In this document: positions 48,118 to 59,863 of the stretch, piece after piece
Layout of the letters: every line of letters begins with the position of its first letter
Position numbering within the stretch: the first letter of the stretch is position 1
Origin: Gordionus sp. m RMFG-2023
Lineage: Eukaryota; Nematomorpha; Gordioida; Chordodea; Parachordodidae
Reading direction: 5' to 3'
NCBI RefSeq assembly: GCF_954871325.1
Contig: NC_088777.1
Coordinates: 43,315,366-43,379,365, forward strand
Length of the DNA: 64,000 nucleotides
Position numbers and translations under genes: made by a program
Notes under the pieces: generated by a model
What the model was told of the DNA's origin: nothing
What the model saw: only the letters and a program-made list of their open reading frames with translations
Databases searched by the model: none

Positions 48118-48166
48118 ATTGGCTGTTTAATATATACGCATATATTTTTTAAATTTATATAAATAG
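48118..48166 (+). promoter_or_regulatory. H2B promoter elements
   Basis: ATTGGCT (48118-48124, an inverted CCAAT box) and TATATAAATAG (48156-48166) precede the H2B ATG by about 110 and 70 bp. With the H4 elements this forms a bidirectional control region. Confidence 0.7.
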
Positions 48167-48231
48167 AAAAATATATCAATTTTATCACTTATATTTTATT
48201 CCTTTTTATAATAAATTAAATATACATAATA

Positions 48232-48597
48232 ATGCCACCAAAACCAGCAGGAAAAGCCGTTAAAAAAACACACAAGCCCAAGGTAGCTAAAGGTGATAAG
48301 AAAAGGAAGAGATCGAGAAAAGAATCATATGGTATCTACATTTACAAGGTGTTGAAGCAAGTGCACCCCGACACTGGGATATCTAGCAAAGCCATGTCGA
48401 TAATGAATTCTTTCGTGAACGATTTATTTGAAAGGATTGCAGCAGAATCTTCTCGTTTGACGCATTACAACAAACGTTCAACTATTTCAAGTCGAGAAAT
48501 CCAGACCGCTGTGAGACTATTATTACCTGGTGAGCTGGCCAAACATGCCGTAAGCGAAGGAACTAAAGCTGTGACGAAATATACTAGTTCAAAATAG
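48232..48597 (+). CDS. H2B: Histone H2B
   Basis: 121 residues, about the usual animal length. A lysine-rich tail ([12 protein letters not shown]...) is followed by the histone fold: the [20 protein letters not shown] segment, then [20 protein letters not shown] and the C-terminal helix ending AVTKYTSSK with the ubiquitinated lysine context conserved. Small differences from common animal H2B are Gly for Ala in the YGIYIY segment, and [19 protein letters not shown] in place of IFERIAAEASRLAHYNKRS. It forms the H2A-H2B dimer. Intronless, with TATA and ATTGG boxes upstream and a stem-loop 28 nt after the stop. H2A follows in the same orientation 1.8 kb downstream. Confidence 0.98.
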   Translation: MPPKPAGKAVKKTHKPKVAKGDKKRKRSRKESYGIYIYKVLKQVHPDTGISSKAMSIMNSFVNDLFERIAAESSRLTHYNKRSTISSREIQTAVRLLLPGELAKHAVSEGTKAVTKYTSSK

Positions 48598-48625
48598 ATC
48601 TATTTTGTGACTACTAATACCCAAC

Positions 48626-48641
48626 AGCCCTTTTTAGGGCT
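48626..48641 (+). terminator. Histone 3' stem-loop of H2B
   Basis: AGCCCTTTTTAGGGCT preceded by TACCCAAC, 28 nt after the stop. Identical to the H4 stem-loop, including the A-U outer pair. Confidence 0.93.
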
Positions 48642-48649
48642 ACATATTT

Positions 48650-50315
48650 TATTGAAGCAAATAGTTTTATGATTCAAATTTTCATATAATGGTTATGATT
48701 AATTTTTTAAACGAAAAAAATATTTTTTTATACGAATTAAGATGAGCTTTTCTTCTACGAATCACAATTCCACATAATCTTGTGTGTTTTATCTCCCCTC
48801 TGAAATATACTGCCTTCTTGATTTATACTTTCCAGCGTGGATCCATATAAGAAAAAGAACTATTTTAGTTAAGGTTAAATCAATGAACTGTTGAATCGAT
48901 GTCGTCTTCTAACTAGAAGCGAAATAATTTTTAAATGCGGACATGAGTAGTAAAAGCAAATTCACTTTAAATGGTCTAATCATACTTGATATTTTACACG
49001 ACAAACAAAAATAATTTTAAAAACGCAAATTGGTTTGCCCTTTTTTTTTTATTTTGTGCCAAAATAAATACTAAATTAGAAGTAAATTTGTTTCATATAT
49101 TGATATTTAATATAATTTTGGGATATGGGAGGACAAAGTTAGAAATCACACCTCATTTTAAACAAGAACTTATTGCAAACGCTTAAAATTATATAAATAT
49201 TTTTGAAAATTTATCGCTCACAGCTTAGGCTACAAAATACCCCAATGTTCAAAAAAAATTCAATAATTAGAAAATTGGTAAAAAATATTTGATAGTTATC
49301 ATTTTCAATATTTGAAGTGATAATTTAAATATAGTTTCATAATGGCATAATTCTGAAAATCATAAAAAATAATTTTTTAGCTTTTTTTTCTTCCTGATTT
49401 CAATGAGTAAGTTATAAGATTCGTTTCAACAAAAATTTGACCTGTTCAAAGAAAGCATTTTGCTAAAGAAACTAATAATTTTAAAAAATTACTCATTTTT
49501 AACATTTAAAATACATTTTTGGATTGTCGTTTAAAAAAATTGAGAAACGTTAGTTATATTATAAAAAAGTAAGCCCGTGATTTATATCACATCAGACAAT
49601 TAGAAGTTCAAATGGTTAGAAAAACTCACAATAAAAATGATAATTCAATGAAGGGGATATATTTTTTTTATCCTGAATTGATCAAACTCCCCTACTACGA
49701 CATAAATATGATATAATATATTTGTCAATTTTATTTAAAATTCATTTTTTTTAAATAAAAATTGTATTTTTTATAAATAATTCATTCTTAAAAAAAATAT
49801 CTGTACAGCCGATATTTCACTCCGGACCGATTTTATGCAGTATATAAAATATAAACAAGAAACCAAGGTCAATACAAAATAGTTGCTAATTATTTTACTT
49901 AAATGGAGGTTCTGCATGACTAAAATATTTATCCGATCCTTCAATATTGGTGTTTGGTGTGGTTTTTATTTTAATTCCAGTCTTCGGTCCGGGTAGAGAG
50001 AAAGAAAATAAAAAAATTGCATTTTTGCGATTCAAAATCAAACATAAAATTTGTAATTATAGACATCATACATTTTTCCACCTTTAAAAATTAAAACAAA
50101 AACACAAATTTTAAAATATACACATATTATTTAATTTTTGTGCTTTTTTAAAAAATAATCATTTTTGCGCCTTTTAAAATTAAAAACAAACACAGAAACA
50201 CAAAATGTAAAAATATACACATATATTTTTATTTTTGCGCTTTTTTTAAAAATAATATTTTTTTTTTATAAAGTGAGTTAATAAACTTTAAGTGCGTTTT
50301 TATTTAAAATTTCTG
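48650..50315. other. Spacer between H2B and H2A
   Basis: No histone H3 or other gene was seen in this 1.7-kb spacer. A patch at 48735-48860 is less AT-rich and has short minus-strand frames, none convincing. 50050-50270 has repeated TTTTTGCGCTTTTT and AACACAAATTTTAAAATATA blocks. Confidence 0.45.
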
Positions 50316-50354
50316 ATTGGCTATTAAAAAGACACATATTATTTTTATAAATAC
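50316..50354 (+). promoter_or_regulatory. H2A promoter elements
   Basis: ATTGGCT (50316-50322) and TATAAATAC (50346-50354), about 100 and 70 bp before the ATG, the same arrangement as in H2B. Confidence 0.7.
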
Positions 50355-50419
50355 AAGGAAATTGTTATTTTTTATTATTAAAAATTTTTTTGTAACTTTT
50401 AAAATTAAAATAATATAAA

Positions 50420-50794
50420 ATGACTGGCCGAGGAAAAGGTGGAAAAATAAAGAGCAAAGCAAAGACTAGATCAAGCCGAGCTGGACTTCAATTTCCCGTT
50501 GGAAGAATTCACAGGTTACTGAGAAAAGGACACTATGCTAAAAGAGTAGGTGCTGGAGCTCCCGTATATCTCGCTGCTGTGATGGAATATTTAGCTGCCG
50601 AAGTTTTGGAACTGGCAGGAAATGCAGCAAGAGACAACAAAAAGACGAGGATCATACCTAGACACTTGCAATTAGCTATTAGAAATGACGAAGAATTAAA
50701 CAAATTGCTATGCGGGGTAACGATAGCTCAAGGAGGAGTATTGCCCAATATTCAAAGTATCTTATTGCCGAAAAAGTCTGAAACTTCCGCTTAA
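50420..50794 (+). CDS. H2A: Histone H2A (canonical type)
   Basis: 124 residues, with the canonical tail [20 protein letters not shown], the fold [15 protein letters not shown] and the acidic patch residues in [14 protein letters not shown] and [10 protein letters not shown]. There is no SQ motif at the C-terminus, so it is not H2A.X, and it lacks H2A.Z features. Unusual positions: HYAK at the L1 loop, where animals have NYAE (an acidic-to-basic change), and Cys in [11 protein letters not shown] where Gly or Ser is usual. Intronless, with ATTGG and TATA boxes upstream and a perfect-consensus stem-loop 24 nt after the stop. Confidence 0.98.
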   Translation: MTGRGKGGKIKSKAKTRSSRAGLQFPVGRIHRLLRKGHYAKRVGAGAPVYLAAVMEYLAAEVLELAGNAARDNKKTRIIPRHLQLAIRNDEELNKLLCGVTIAQGGVLPNIQSILLPKKSETSA

Positions 50795-50818
50795 ATCTTA
50801 AATGATTAAATACCCAAC

Positions 50819-50834
50819 GGCCCTTTTTAGGGCC
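50819..50834 (+). terminator. Histone 3' stem-loop of H2A
   Basis: GGCCCTTTTTAGGGCC, with ATACCCAAC before and ACC after. It fits the animal consensus (GGYYYTTHTHARRRCC) at every position. Confidence 0.96.
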
Positions 50835-51284
50835 ACCAAAAATTTATGGATGCTAAACTGCTTTAGTGTAATAATTAATATAACGAATAATGTCAAATAA
50901 AATTTAATAAAGATTTTTTGAGTATTCTTGATTGACCGGGTTGCAAAATATCATTGATAAATCTGGGAAAAATATTAGTTTAAAAATGTAGCCCTCGCCA
51001 CTAAATGTATGAAACTTGTGACATGCTGCCAGGCGTAATGGAGATTTTTAGTAACGAAATGGAAATATTTTCATGTTAAAAACTAGCACATTACAGACAT
51101 TTACATGTAAATGCATTTTTAAGCAAATAATATTAAAAATACTATACATTCTGGCGAGTAATCAATCCCACTCATCCTGAATTTTTCTGTTCTTGTAAAT
51201 ATCATTTTAATCTAATAAAAAAATTCCTTCCTATCCAAAAATATATCAAGAAAAATTAGTAAAAGCTATAATTAGTTCTGAAGA
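50835..51284. other. No recognisable gene
   Basis: Spacer after H2A; nothing supported. Confidence 0.4.
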
Positions 51285-51945
51285 GCGGCGTTACCTTTTT
51301 TGAAGGGAAGGAACGCCTCAGAAGTAACGCGTTTCTGTATTTTTTAGTAACGTTACTATAAATTTTTCTTAAAAAATATGAAAAAACATGGCTATATTAT
51401 TTTATTGATTATGAAACCTTTTGGCTCTTTCGATTTTAGAGAAGGAAGAAAAAAATGCATTTGGGAAATTTCACTCCCACAATAACTATTTATAATCAGG
51501 GTTTATAACCAAACCGGAATGAACCGTTATAAAGAAAATATAAAAAGAGCGAACTTTTATAAATATTTTGAACCGGTTTAAAACGGTTTTAAAAAATTAA
51601 TTATTAACCTAAATTTGAAATTTTAATTTTCCTTGGTGACATTTTTTAAATTGGTGATTTCTTTTCAAATTAAATATTTTCAACATTATTTATCAATTAA
51701 TACCAAGTTTATTGGTTTTTTTTAAGTACTTAATTTATTAGGCAAATTATTTTATTTATATTATATTTATAGAGAAAAAAGATTTTTTGTATATAATATT
51801 TAATTTTTTAAGTAACGAGTAAGCCGTTACTTTTTTGAATAGCCACACGCGTTCCCTTTTTCACAAGGAATCAAGTGACGGTAGAGCGTTCCCTTTTTCA
51901 GACGCAACTAGTAATGCGTTTCTTTTTTGATAACGTTTACAACAA
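51285..51945. mobile_element. Nested hAT-like terminal fragments
   Basis: 51285-51350 (GCGGCGTTACCTTTTTTGAA, AAGTAACGCGTTTC, TAGTAACGTTACTA) and 51815-51945 (GTAACGAGTAAGCCGTTACT, GCGTTCCCTTTTTCA twice) carry related, partly inverted CGTTAC/GCGTT repeats. Between them a different terminus starts with CAGGGTTTATAACCAAACC at 51498, with ACCGG..AACCGTT repeats like those of the hAT at 39170. Probably one non-autonomous element interrupted by another. Target duplications were not resolved. Confidence 0.5.
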
Positions 51946-52499
51946 TAATTAATTTAAAACTTATAAAAAAATAAGTGAAAATCCAAAATTTCAAATAAAA
52001 TTTGCGAAAAAACATCTAATATTGACACACGTATAGGAAATTCTTACATTATATAAATTTTTAAAAATTTGGGCCTAGCAAATAAAAATATTAAATTTTT
52101 TATGTCAAACATGATTTTGATAAATTTTTATTTTAACATCATAATTATTTTGACATCATTTTAGAATTCAATCAATAAAAAATCAAAAATTCCAAAAGTT
52201 AACATCCAATGTTAGAAAAGGAGTTTTATTAGGTGAATATTAATACCATTTATGCTTAGGTTATGGCTTGCATAATCTTGTTAGATTGGATAGTAATAAA
52301 TACCTTTTGTTGAAAAACTTACCAAAAGAATATGAGAAATTATTACTGCTCTTAAATATAAAACTGCAGAGATTAAATTTGAGTTCGGGGCACAGCCTAA
52401 GTAAAATTGAATTTACATTAATATGCTAGATATTGATAGCATTGATCTACACCCTGGTACCAGTTTAAAATTGGCATTTCCAATGATGATGATAACGAT

Positions 52500-52690
52500 C
52501 ATTGCACACATATGAAAATATTAAAATTAAATGTCCCAACCAGATGGCGTAGTAAATTAATTATGGTTGAAAGCATAAAAAAAAATTTGGATAATTTGCT
52601 TAAAAAATGGTAATTTTGAAATTAATTTTAAATAAAATATTTTTGAGCCCCCTGAGATTGTAGAGGCTAGTAATGACCCTGGTCTAAGTA
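52500..52690 (+). pseudogene. hAT transposase fragment
   Basis: 52512-52614 encodes KILKLNVPTRWRSKLIMVES then KKNLDNLL, equivalent to the VPTRWNSTYLMLER motif of the hAT catalytic region. Stops on both sides. 51946-52499 shows nothing firm. Confidence 0.5.
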
Positions 52691-53093
52691 TGCATAATAT
52701 TAAATAGTTGTTAGTCTTATAGTATAATTATTTTTGGTGATAAATATTATTATTTTTAAAAAATACGTTTATATATTTGGCGGGAAACATTTTTTTGAAA
52801 TAACTATAAATATAATTATATGCAATATTTAGAGTTTAGTCGATGTTTATTAATCTGTCTATTTTAATCTAATTCATCCAAAAATGTAATTTCTTTGATA
52901 GAGGTCCAGTCCAATTATTTCAAAAAAATAAAGAGATATGAGCCGTTAATAAGGTTTTTGATTGCCATGTTTATTCAATAAATAAAGTGTCAAATTCTGA
53001 AACCGCTTTCGATTCAAAAGAATTGTTGCTAATGCTATTATATTTAAATAAAGCACATATAATGGTTGATATTAGCCTATTTTTGACTTTAAA

Positions 53094-54101
53094 CAAGGGA
53101 CATAACGGAACGTTTCAAGAATGGAACTTTGAATAAATTTATGGAAAGGGAACGCAACGCAACGTATATTCCGGAACCTTACCGAACGGTCCTGAAATTA
53201 TATATAAATTTCTTATTTATTTTTATAATTAAAAAGATAAATTTTTTTTAATCCATCAAAAATGTCTATATATTACTTTTTATTTTTTAAATCCTTATAA
53301 ATGGTACACCATGAAATCTTTTTCTTCGATGAAGATTGGAAAACTGTAAAAAAAATGGTGACCTCATTAAAGTCGTTAAAGGAAACAATCTTAATGTCCC
53401 AAAAAGAGAGCATTTTTCCAAATGACTTTATAGATCAATGTACCAAATGTAAAATCAAAAAATTAATTTCCTGTTATCACAAGACTTGATCTCTGCTCTC
53501 AACAAAAAGGAATAAATGCTAATGAAATAATTACTTTGTTCTGCCTTATATCTAAATCCTAGGTTTAGATCTATTTTGAACGAAGAGGAAAATAATATAT
53601 TATAAATCAGGAGACATAGGAACATATTAATACTAAGGTTGAAGATTTAAATATACTAAGTGATTTTCAGATAAATCTTCTGAAAAAGGACAAGAATATG
53701 ATGAATTAGAAATGTTTCTAATGAGCAAAACTTGCAAAAAGGATGCTATTCTATCAACTATAAAAATTTTCGAGCAAATAAAAAATTTGCTAGAATACTG
53801 GGAATCCAATAAAATAAAAAATTCTATCCTATATGAATTGGCCCAAAGTGTATTAGCAACTCCAAGTAGCCAGATAAGTATTGAACGTTGTTTTTCGACA
53901 CTTAAATTTATATTAATACCACAAAACCAATATAAATGATAATCTTTTAGAAAATATATTATTGTTCATTTAATGATTAAATAAAGAATAATTAGAATGT
54001 GTAAATTTAAAAAATATATTTAGATATTTTTCTATGGAACGGAACAATTTTTTTTTGACCGCTGGAACGGAACGCAAGAATGCCCTTATCCCGGGTCCCT
54101 G
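53094..54101 (+). mobile_element. Decayed hAT transposon, about 1 kb
   Basis: The left end AAGGGACATAACGGAACG and the right end GGAACGGAACGC..CGGGTCCCTG are degenerate inverted termini with GGAACG subterminal repeats. Flanks CTTTAAAC and CCTTAAAC differ at one of eight bases, compatible with an old 8-bp duplication. 53301-53489 reads FDEDWKTVKKMVTSLKSLKE (the DW..L..LV..LKPLKE region), and 53712-53939 reads LLEYWESNKIKNSILYELAQ, then ATPSSQISIERCFSTLKFIL, the dimerisation motif. Interrupted by stops; inactive. Confidence 0.7.
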
Positions 54102-54129
54102 CCTTAAACATACACACAAAATTCTTTCT

Positions 54130-54560
54130 CGCATGCCCACCATCTCGTTTGCCCAAATTTTGATCCTATTGCCTTTATTCATATTTGCCTTGGTCCATAC
54201 CTCAATCATTTTATTAAATTTATTTTTAAAATTCACCTAGCTTTTCACCGAGGAGATTATCAACCTCGAGATTATTACATGTGTAAAATTCGCATATATT
54301 GAGAATAATAACTGATCACTTGCTTAATCTGAGCTTGCAAGCCAACATACTTCGCATATTTCCTGTTTCATCAAACGTTTCTCCATTATGAATTTTATTT
54401 GCAGTCATTTTAATTATCCAAAAAGATTATTTTATAAAAAATACTTGAAGGCCTCAAAGGTCCTAATATTTTTTGAAATCTTCCATCGGTCACTTTTTTC
54501 CTATTAGGCTCCTGTCCTGACCATTCCATTTCCCAAAAATGTTCCACCAATATTTTTTTA
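54130..54560 (-). pseudogene. Coding-like region of unknown identity beside the hAT insertion
   Basis: Minus-strand open segments with gene-like composition: 54446-54560 reads VEHFWEMEWSGQEPNRKKVT and DGRFQKILGPLRPS before a GTATTTTTT donor; 54283-54340 reads TQIKQVISYYSQYMRILHM after GCTTGCAAG; and 54119-54240 reads NKFNKMIEVWTKANMNKGNR, then KIWANEMVGMRERILC before GTATGT. The first two join in phase; the link to the third is not clean. Together they suggest exons of a host gene or of an unrecognised transposon, possibly degraded. The hAT at 53094-54101 would lie in its next intron. I do not recognise the family. Confidence 0.3.
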
Positions 54561-55574
54561 ATTACCAATTTTTATTTAACGTCAATTTACATAACTAATT
54601 TACCACGAAATTATTGATAAATAATTATTTAAGCATGTTAATTATAAATTTATTAGTAGGATATATTCGATTTTCTTGGGAAAAAAATTACTATTCCAAG
54701 TGCTATATGGAGACACATCCTGGTAATTTTTATTCTCTAGCTCCTACAATAAACTGCTTCTCATATAAACCGACTAAATAGTTCTCGTCAAAAAATATTA
54801 TCTCAGCCTGTTTTTTTAAGTATGACACAACTTTGAAGAAATCGTAAAAAAATTACTTCGCGCATAATTAAATAATTTTCTTCGGCACATGCTTCAAAGG
54901 CCATATTAGCCTTTTATGACAGTACAAATGTATACTGGTACTAGATTGGCAATTCATTTTTTAAATGCATTTATAAGTGCTTTTAAATAGAAATCAGTAT
55001 ACTACCATTTTATGGTTTACACGTTGATTAAATGATATTAATATGATATCATATCATATGGATATGCAAACCACATAATAGCTTTATAGTGGGATCTTAT
55101 GTATGTATACTTTTAATTAATGAATCGCCAATCTAGTAAGTCAACTATAGTATGAGAGGTGAAGGGATTAATTCAAAACACTTGTCATTATTCATAAACA
55201 ATAAGATAGTTATTTTAATTAGCTAAGTTTCAAAACTTAAGCCTACCTCTTTTGGAAATCTCTCGATTTTCTACTCTCATTTGAAGGTTTGTTAATCTTT
55301 TAATTTAATTTTTTTTAAATTTAAATTATACAATGTGCGGCTCTCCTTCTCTTCAACCTTAGCAATCATTTTCCTGTAACAACTTGTTTTATTCAATTTG
55401 ATTTAAACTGTATTTTTTAGAAGGTATATAATAGAATTAATACGATTTATTTCCGGTTCATATGGTGGATACATAGGTGTAGCCAAGATTTCCAAAGGGA
55501 GAAACATAACTCTTGGATTCTCCCCTTCCTCCCTATAAATTTAATTGAAAGTTTTTAGATAAAGATCTGCAAAT
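54561..55574. other. No recognisable gene
   Basis: AT-rich. A short ACATAGGTGTAGCCAAGATTTCC patch near 55478 looks like a transposon-end fragment. Confidence 0.35.
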
Positions 55575-55945
55575 CATTGCCCAGCCCCGGGTTTCGGGCT
55601 GTGTGTATTTAATAATATCGATTAGGGCTGGATCGGGCCTAATATTTTTATGGACCCTGCCGGGTTTTAAATTTTAAATATATCATTACATTTTATCGAA
55701 TAAATTTTTTAAAATTCTTGCATCAAGGCGCTAATATTTTTTATTTGTAGAATATTTTTTTACAATAAAAAAATGAAATTTTTTTTCTATATTTAAATAA
55801 ATTCGAGCCAGGCGGACAAATAATTTTTATTATGGGTAGGGCTTTTCGGGACAAATAAAACAAAATTCAAAATTGGGCTGGACAAATTTTTTTATAAAAA
55901 ATTTCAGGCGGGCTTGAAAAATTAGTCCAGATCACACTAATTTTG
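55575..55945 (+). repeat. Dispersed repeat (GAGCCAGGCGGACAAATAAT family)
   Basis: GC-rich blocks (GCCCAGCCCCGGGTTTCGGG, GGGCTGGATCGGGCC, GGGCTGGACAAA, CAGGCGGGCTTGAAAAATTAG) are separated by A/T runs. A diverged inverted copy lies at 63070-63205. Organisation resembles hAT subterminal sequence. Confidence 0.55.
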
Positions 55946-57434
55946 GTGCCGCTTTTAAAAGTATCTGCGTGAAAGCTTCTTTTTATAAAATTAAAATAAT
56001 TTTCTTAATAAAATCTCGTTATTGTAAAGTATCTCCTAAGATAATATTCATAACATATCTTGTATTTTTTTTTGTTAACACTTCATCTTTTTTTAAGGTT
56101 AAATTGTATCGGAAAAAATATATTCGATACTAATATAAATAAAAATATATTTACATAACAATATAATACTTATTTCTAAGAGTATCTATGGTATATAAAT
56201 ATAACAACATAAAAATACATATAATATAGTAGAGCTCTGCAGGGCACGGGGTGGCGGTAGCACCCAATAAAATATAGGCAAGGCTCTTGACCAAAATATT
56301 ATTAATATATATCCTTCCTTTTTTTGCCTGATTAAAAAATATTTACTATTCATTTTCATGTCATAATTTGTAAAAACTAGATAAATATCAATAAATTTTT
56401 TTTGCGAAATAATTAAATTTAATGCATAATGTTAAAATAGAGATAAATAAATATTTTGAGTTATAGATTTTACCCTTATTATCTTCTTCTTTTTTTAAAT
56501 TAGGGCCATGGCTATGAGTTCAATCCTATTTATTTTAAATATCTAATTAAATCTATCGAAATTTAATTCTATAATAGATTATGAACACCTCTCAAGTTAT
56601 TTTCTTTATGTCAACTTAAATTAATAAAATATGTTTTTTTATAATTGAAAATGTAATGACTTATGTAGACTTAAGTTCAACTAATTCCGCCTAAATATAA
56701 TATACCAAATGGAAGCTTAAACCTTCCTCTGTTACTCGCGTGAGTTATATATCATAATCATCTATTCAAATCATTTTATATCCTTCATCAGGACTGAGGA
56801 CTAGGATTATAGGATGGAGTTCATTAAAATATTTTTAAAATATTATACACTATATTATCATAATTTTTTAATCATAAAATTTTAGATTTTTAGTGTTCCC
56901 CATAATCTTTATTATTGTTAAAATATTTTCTTTTCTTATATTATTCTATATATGATTCTATGTACCCCGATTTATTTTGACTTAAAAAACTCAAGTTAGC
57001 TATCGTTTAAAATCGCTGGAAATATTTTTTGTGCGGTCCTTAAAGTCGCTGAAAATATTTTTTGATACGGTCCTCTTAACCCCAGTTTCTCCTACATAAA
57101 ATTAATTTTTAGGATTTAGAAATATATTAGGAAAAGAAATTACAATTTCTTGAACAACAACCCTTTTGATTTTACATAACATTTTTTTTAATTTATAATT
57201 TTTGCGCACCAAAATTTGTATAAATATAAGAAAAAAATAAGAAAAATTTTCCCTTTTTTTGCTCGGGAAAGTTTCAAGGTTTCGTCAAGATTTCTTTTTG
57301 AACTAAATTATTTTCGTATCTATCTTCAGCCTAATAATAAATACGGAAAAGATTTTTTAAAAAAATTAAATTATTTTTTCTCGAATTTTTCGAATTCTTT
57401 TTGACTGATGGTTTCTGTTTCATCTTCAATCTAT
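55946..57434. other. No recognisable gene downstream of NFU1
   Basis: AT-rich. At 57005-57080 a block containing AAATCGCTGGAAATATTTTTT / GCGGTCC is duplicated in tandem, ending in a tip like those of 27092 and 40594 (CCCCAGTTTCTCCTACAT). CTCTGCAGGGCACGG at 56236 is a fragment of the family at 18072. A short frame at 57216-57404 has no support. Confidence 0.4.
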
Positions 57435-59863
57435 TTAGAAAATATGATGGACATTCTTTAAAAATTGAATAAAAAAAATATGTACTTGTTCCACTGATTT
57501 AATATCGGGTACGTAAAATTTTAGCATATTTTCTATACCGTGTTTCAAAGTTACGACAGAGCTAGGACAACCAGTACACGCACCTTGCATTTTTAATTTC
57601 ACAACACCGTCACTGTAACCCTAATTAATAATAAGGTTTAAACTTAATAATATTACAATCGCTAAGGTCAGTTAGGAGGGTTCCTGGAAGAATTTGGTTT
57701 GTAAATATTTAATATTATACTTAAGTATTTAACATGTTCCTGGTGGAACTTTTGATTTTTTAAAAAGTTTCTTTCACTATATAAAGTACAAGTAATTTTA
57801 TTGGGTTCTTTTTTTAGACTGATATTTTTTTAAAAAAAGTAACCAGCTAGATATTACGGTTTTTAAATGAGCGTTGCGAAATTCGGTTCAATAGTTAGTT
57901 GGGGAAGGGGGGAGGTTAATTTGTTTCGGCTTTCATGTTTAAGCCATTTCGGCGAAAACCGCGAGACATAGTGGATAGTTTTTGGGTTAAAAACTCTATA
58001 TTCACTTTGAGAGTGGAAACAGAAATGACGCTTATTATATTATTCTATCATCAAGATATTGATTATTGTTTGTTAAACGGCTCAATTTGTGCCAATTTTT
58101 AAAAATGGCCAACTCAACATTATAGCCAAAAAATTATTGACATTAAGGTATAATTATATTTAAGTCATAAAAAAATTTTTACAAAATGTTTTGAAATTTA
58201 AAATTTGGGTTAAAATGTTTAATTTTTAATCTAGAAGTCAGGCTTTGACCTCTGTAGGTCTCTACTCTCAATACAGCCGAAATGTTATTAGAAGCTCTCA
58301 TGGTGTTTAAATAATGTTTTTTTAAAATAAATTAGTTCCCATTTGCACCCCTCTTCAATCTTTTAAAGACAAAGCTCTAAATGTAATGTTTTCTATAATT
58401 ATGCTCCTAAAATATATAAATATTTTTTTTTATCTAAATGATTTAAATGAAAGCTCTTTCACTTTAATTGACCCAAATCTGGCTTAAAATTTTAATTAGT
58501 TTTTTAAGATCAAAATTTTTATATGAAATATGTAAAAGAACATTTTTTATAAAGTTGAATAAAAATCCCTTAATGCTTTAATCTAATCCCAAAAAAATTT
58601 AATTTATCATTTTATTTTAAAGAGAAAATATGATCAGAGCAGGGATTTGGGCAGATTTAAGATCAGATATGTATTGAAACCACATTTTCAGCTGATCATA
58701 GATATAAAAATGGTAAAATCAGCCTGATATTATAATGGTGTTGTTAATTGGATCAATTTTTAAAAATGTCCCAATTAAGATTTTAGTGAAAATCTAAGCT
58801 TCAAGATTTGGCACATAGAGGATAAATCTTCACCTTTGATTAAAATATCCAGATTTACATAAATATTATTTTGGCTAAAATCTTATTCAGGACATTTTTA
58901 AACACCAACTTAAATCACAACACCATCATATATTTTATAAAATAATAATGTGGCTTTATTGATAGAGGGGATACATTTTATTAATCAATAAAATTAAAAT
59001 AAATTGAAAAAAATAATAATTTTGTGATGCTTAGTTATCATTTTTGGATGACACTAGTATCAGTCAAAATGAAAAATATTGACAAATATTGATATTGTTT
59101 GTTAGCCATCTCATTAAAAAAGGTTGCATCTCTTTTTAAAGATAAATAATATCATCATCTTCAATGTGAAAAATGATAACCATGTAAAAAAAAAATTAAA
59201 TATGCAAAAATTAACTATAAAAATGACATCTCCTCCATCCTCTTGCACTGTTGGTCTAATACGAGAATCAAGAATTTCTTTGATCATTTGAACTGTCTCT
59301 GAATCTTCCTCTACTATTTTTTCTTAAAAGAATACGATGAAAAAAAATCTATAGAATGTTAAATACGAGGTTCATTATCTTTAATGTTTTCAATGACTGA
59401 TAAACCAGAAGAAAAAAAATCCATAATTATTGAATAAATCTCTGGTTTTAAAAGCTGCCACTCATTTTCATCACTCTAAATTAAATTTAAAAAATTGTAA
59501 ATCTTGCAATAATAATTACCTTATTCACTGTTATAAAATCTGTGGCCAAGAATATACTTTTGACACCTTCCACTTTTAATAAGCTTCTAATAAATTCGTA
59601 AATAATTATGTAAATATTAGATATACTTTGCTAAAGGTGATATTTTTGCAGAATCCAATGATTTAAATTCATAAGTACCAGATGCCAAAACTTGGCAACC
59701 AGGCAAAAATTTTAAGCTGTTGGGGTTAGGCGTTTCTTGAGTTTGGATAAATAAAGTATTTTCTGTAAAATATAATTTATTTTTAATAATGGATTTAAAT
59801 ATATTGACTTAATATGGTACAACGATTTAGTTTTCGCAAAATTTTATAACTTGCATTCAGCAT
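57435..59863 (-). CDS. NFU1: NFU1 iron-sulfur cluster scaffold, mitochondrial (6 exons)
   Basis: Exons on the minus strand: 59809-59863, 59627-59762, 59520-59586, 59367-59475, 59216-59322 and 57435-57620, joining in frame to 219 residues. Residues 1-20 ([18 protein letters not shown]) are a basic, non-acidic mitochondrial presequence. The Nfu N-terminal domain begins [18 protein letters not shown] and includes [17 protein letters not shown] and TDFITVNK. The NifU domain contains [14 protein letters not shown] and the cluster-binding CTGC (Cys173, Cys176). NFU1 passes 4Fe-4S clusters to lipoate synthase and respiratory enzymes. Introns 1-4 are 40-46 bp; intron 5 is 1595 bp and carries a foldback repeat. 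The short first exon and its GTCAAT donor are the least certain. The C-terminal tail after SVEQV is unlike the human one. Confidence 0.93.
58735..58926. repeat. MITE-like foldback repeat in NFU1 intron 5
   Basis: ATGGTGTTGT..AATT, TTTTTAAAAATGTCC and AAGATTTTAG at 58735-58793 recur inverted at 58873-58926 (CTAAAATCTTATTCAGGACA, TTTTTAAACACC, ACAACACCAT). About 190 bp in all, with no coding capacity. A target duplication is not clear in the AT-rich flanks. Confidence 0.7.

Noticed and set aside
48735-48860. Minus-strand frames reading MDPRWK and HTRLCGIVIRRRKAHLNS
   Set aside because: They need a 19- or 29-bp intron and give no recognisable protein; length within chance expectation.
48650-50315. 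Search for histone H3 or H1 between H2B and H2A
   Set aside because: No KQTARKST, KPHRYRPG or H1 globular motif on either strand.
52290-52430. A short LLKNLPKEYEKLLLLL stretch resembling the Gag of Ty1/copia-type fossils
   Set aside because: Too short and without supporting parts nearby; hAT fragments next to it make another origin as likely.
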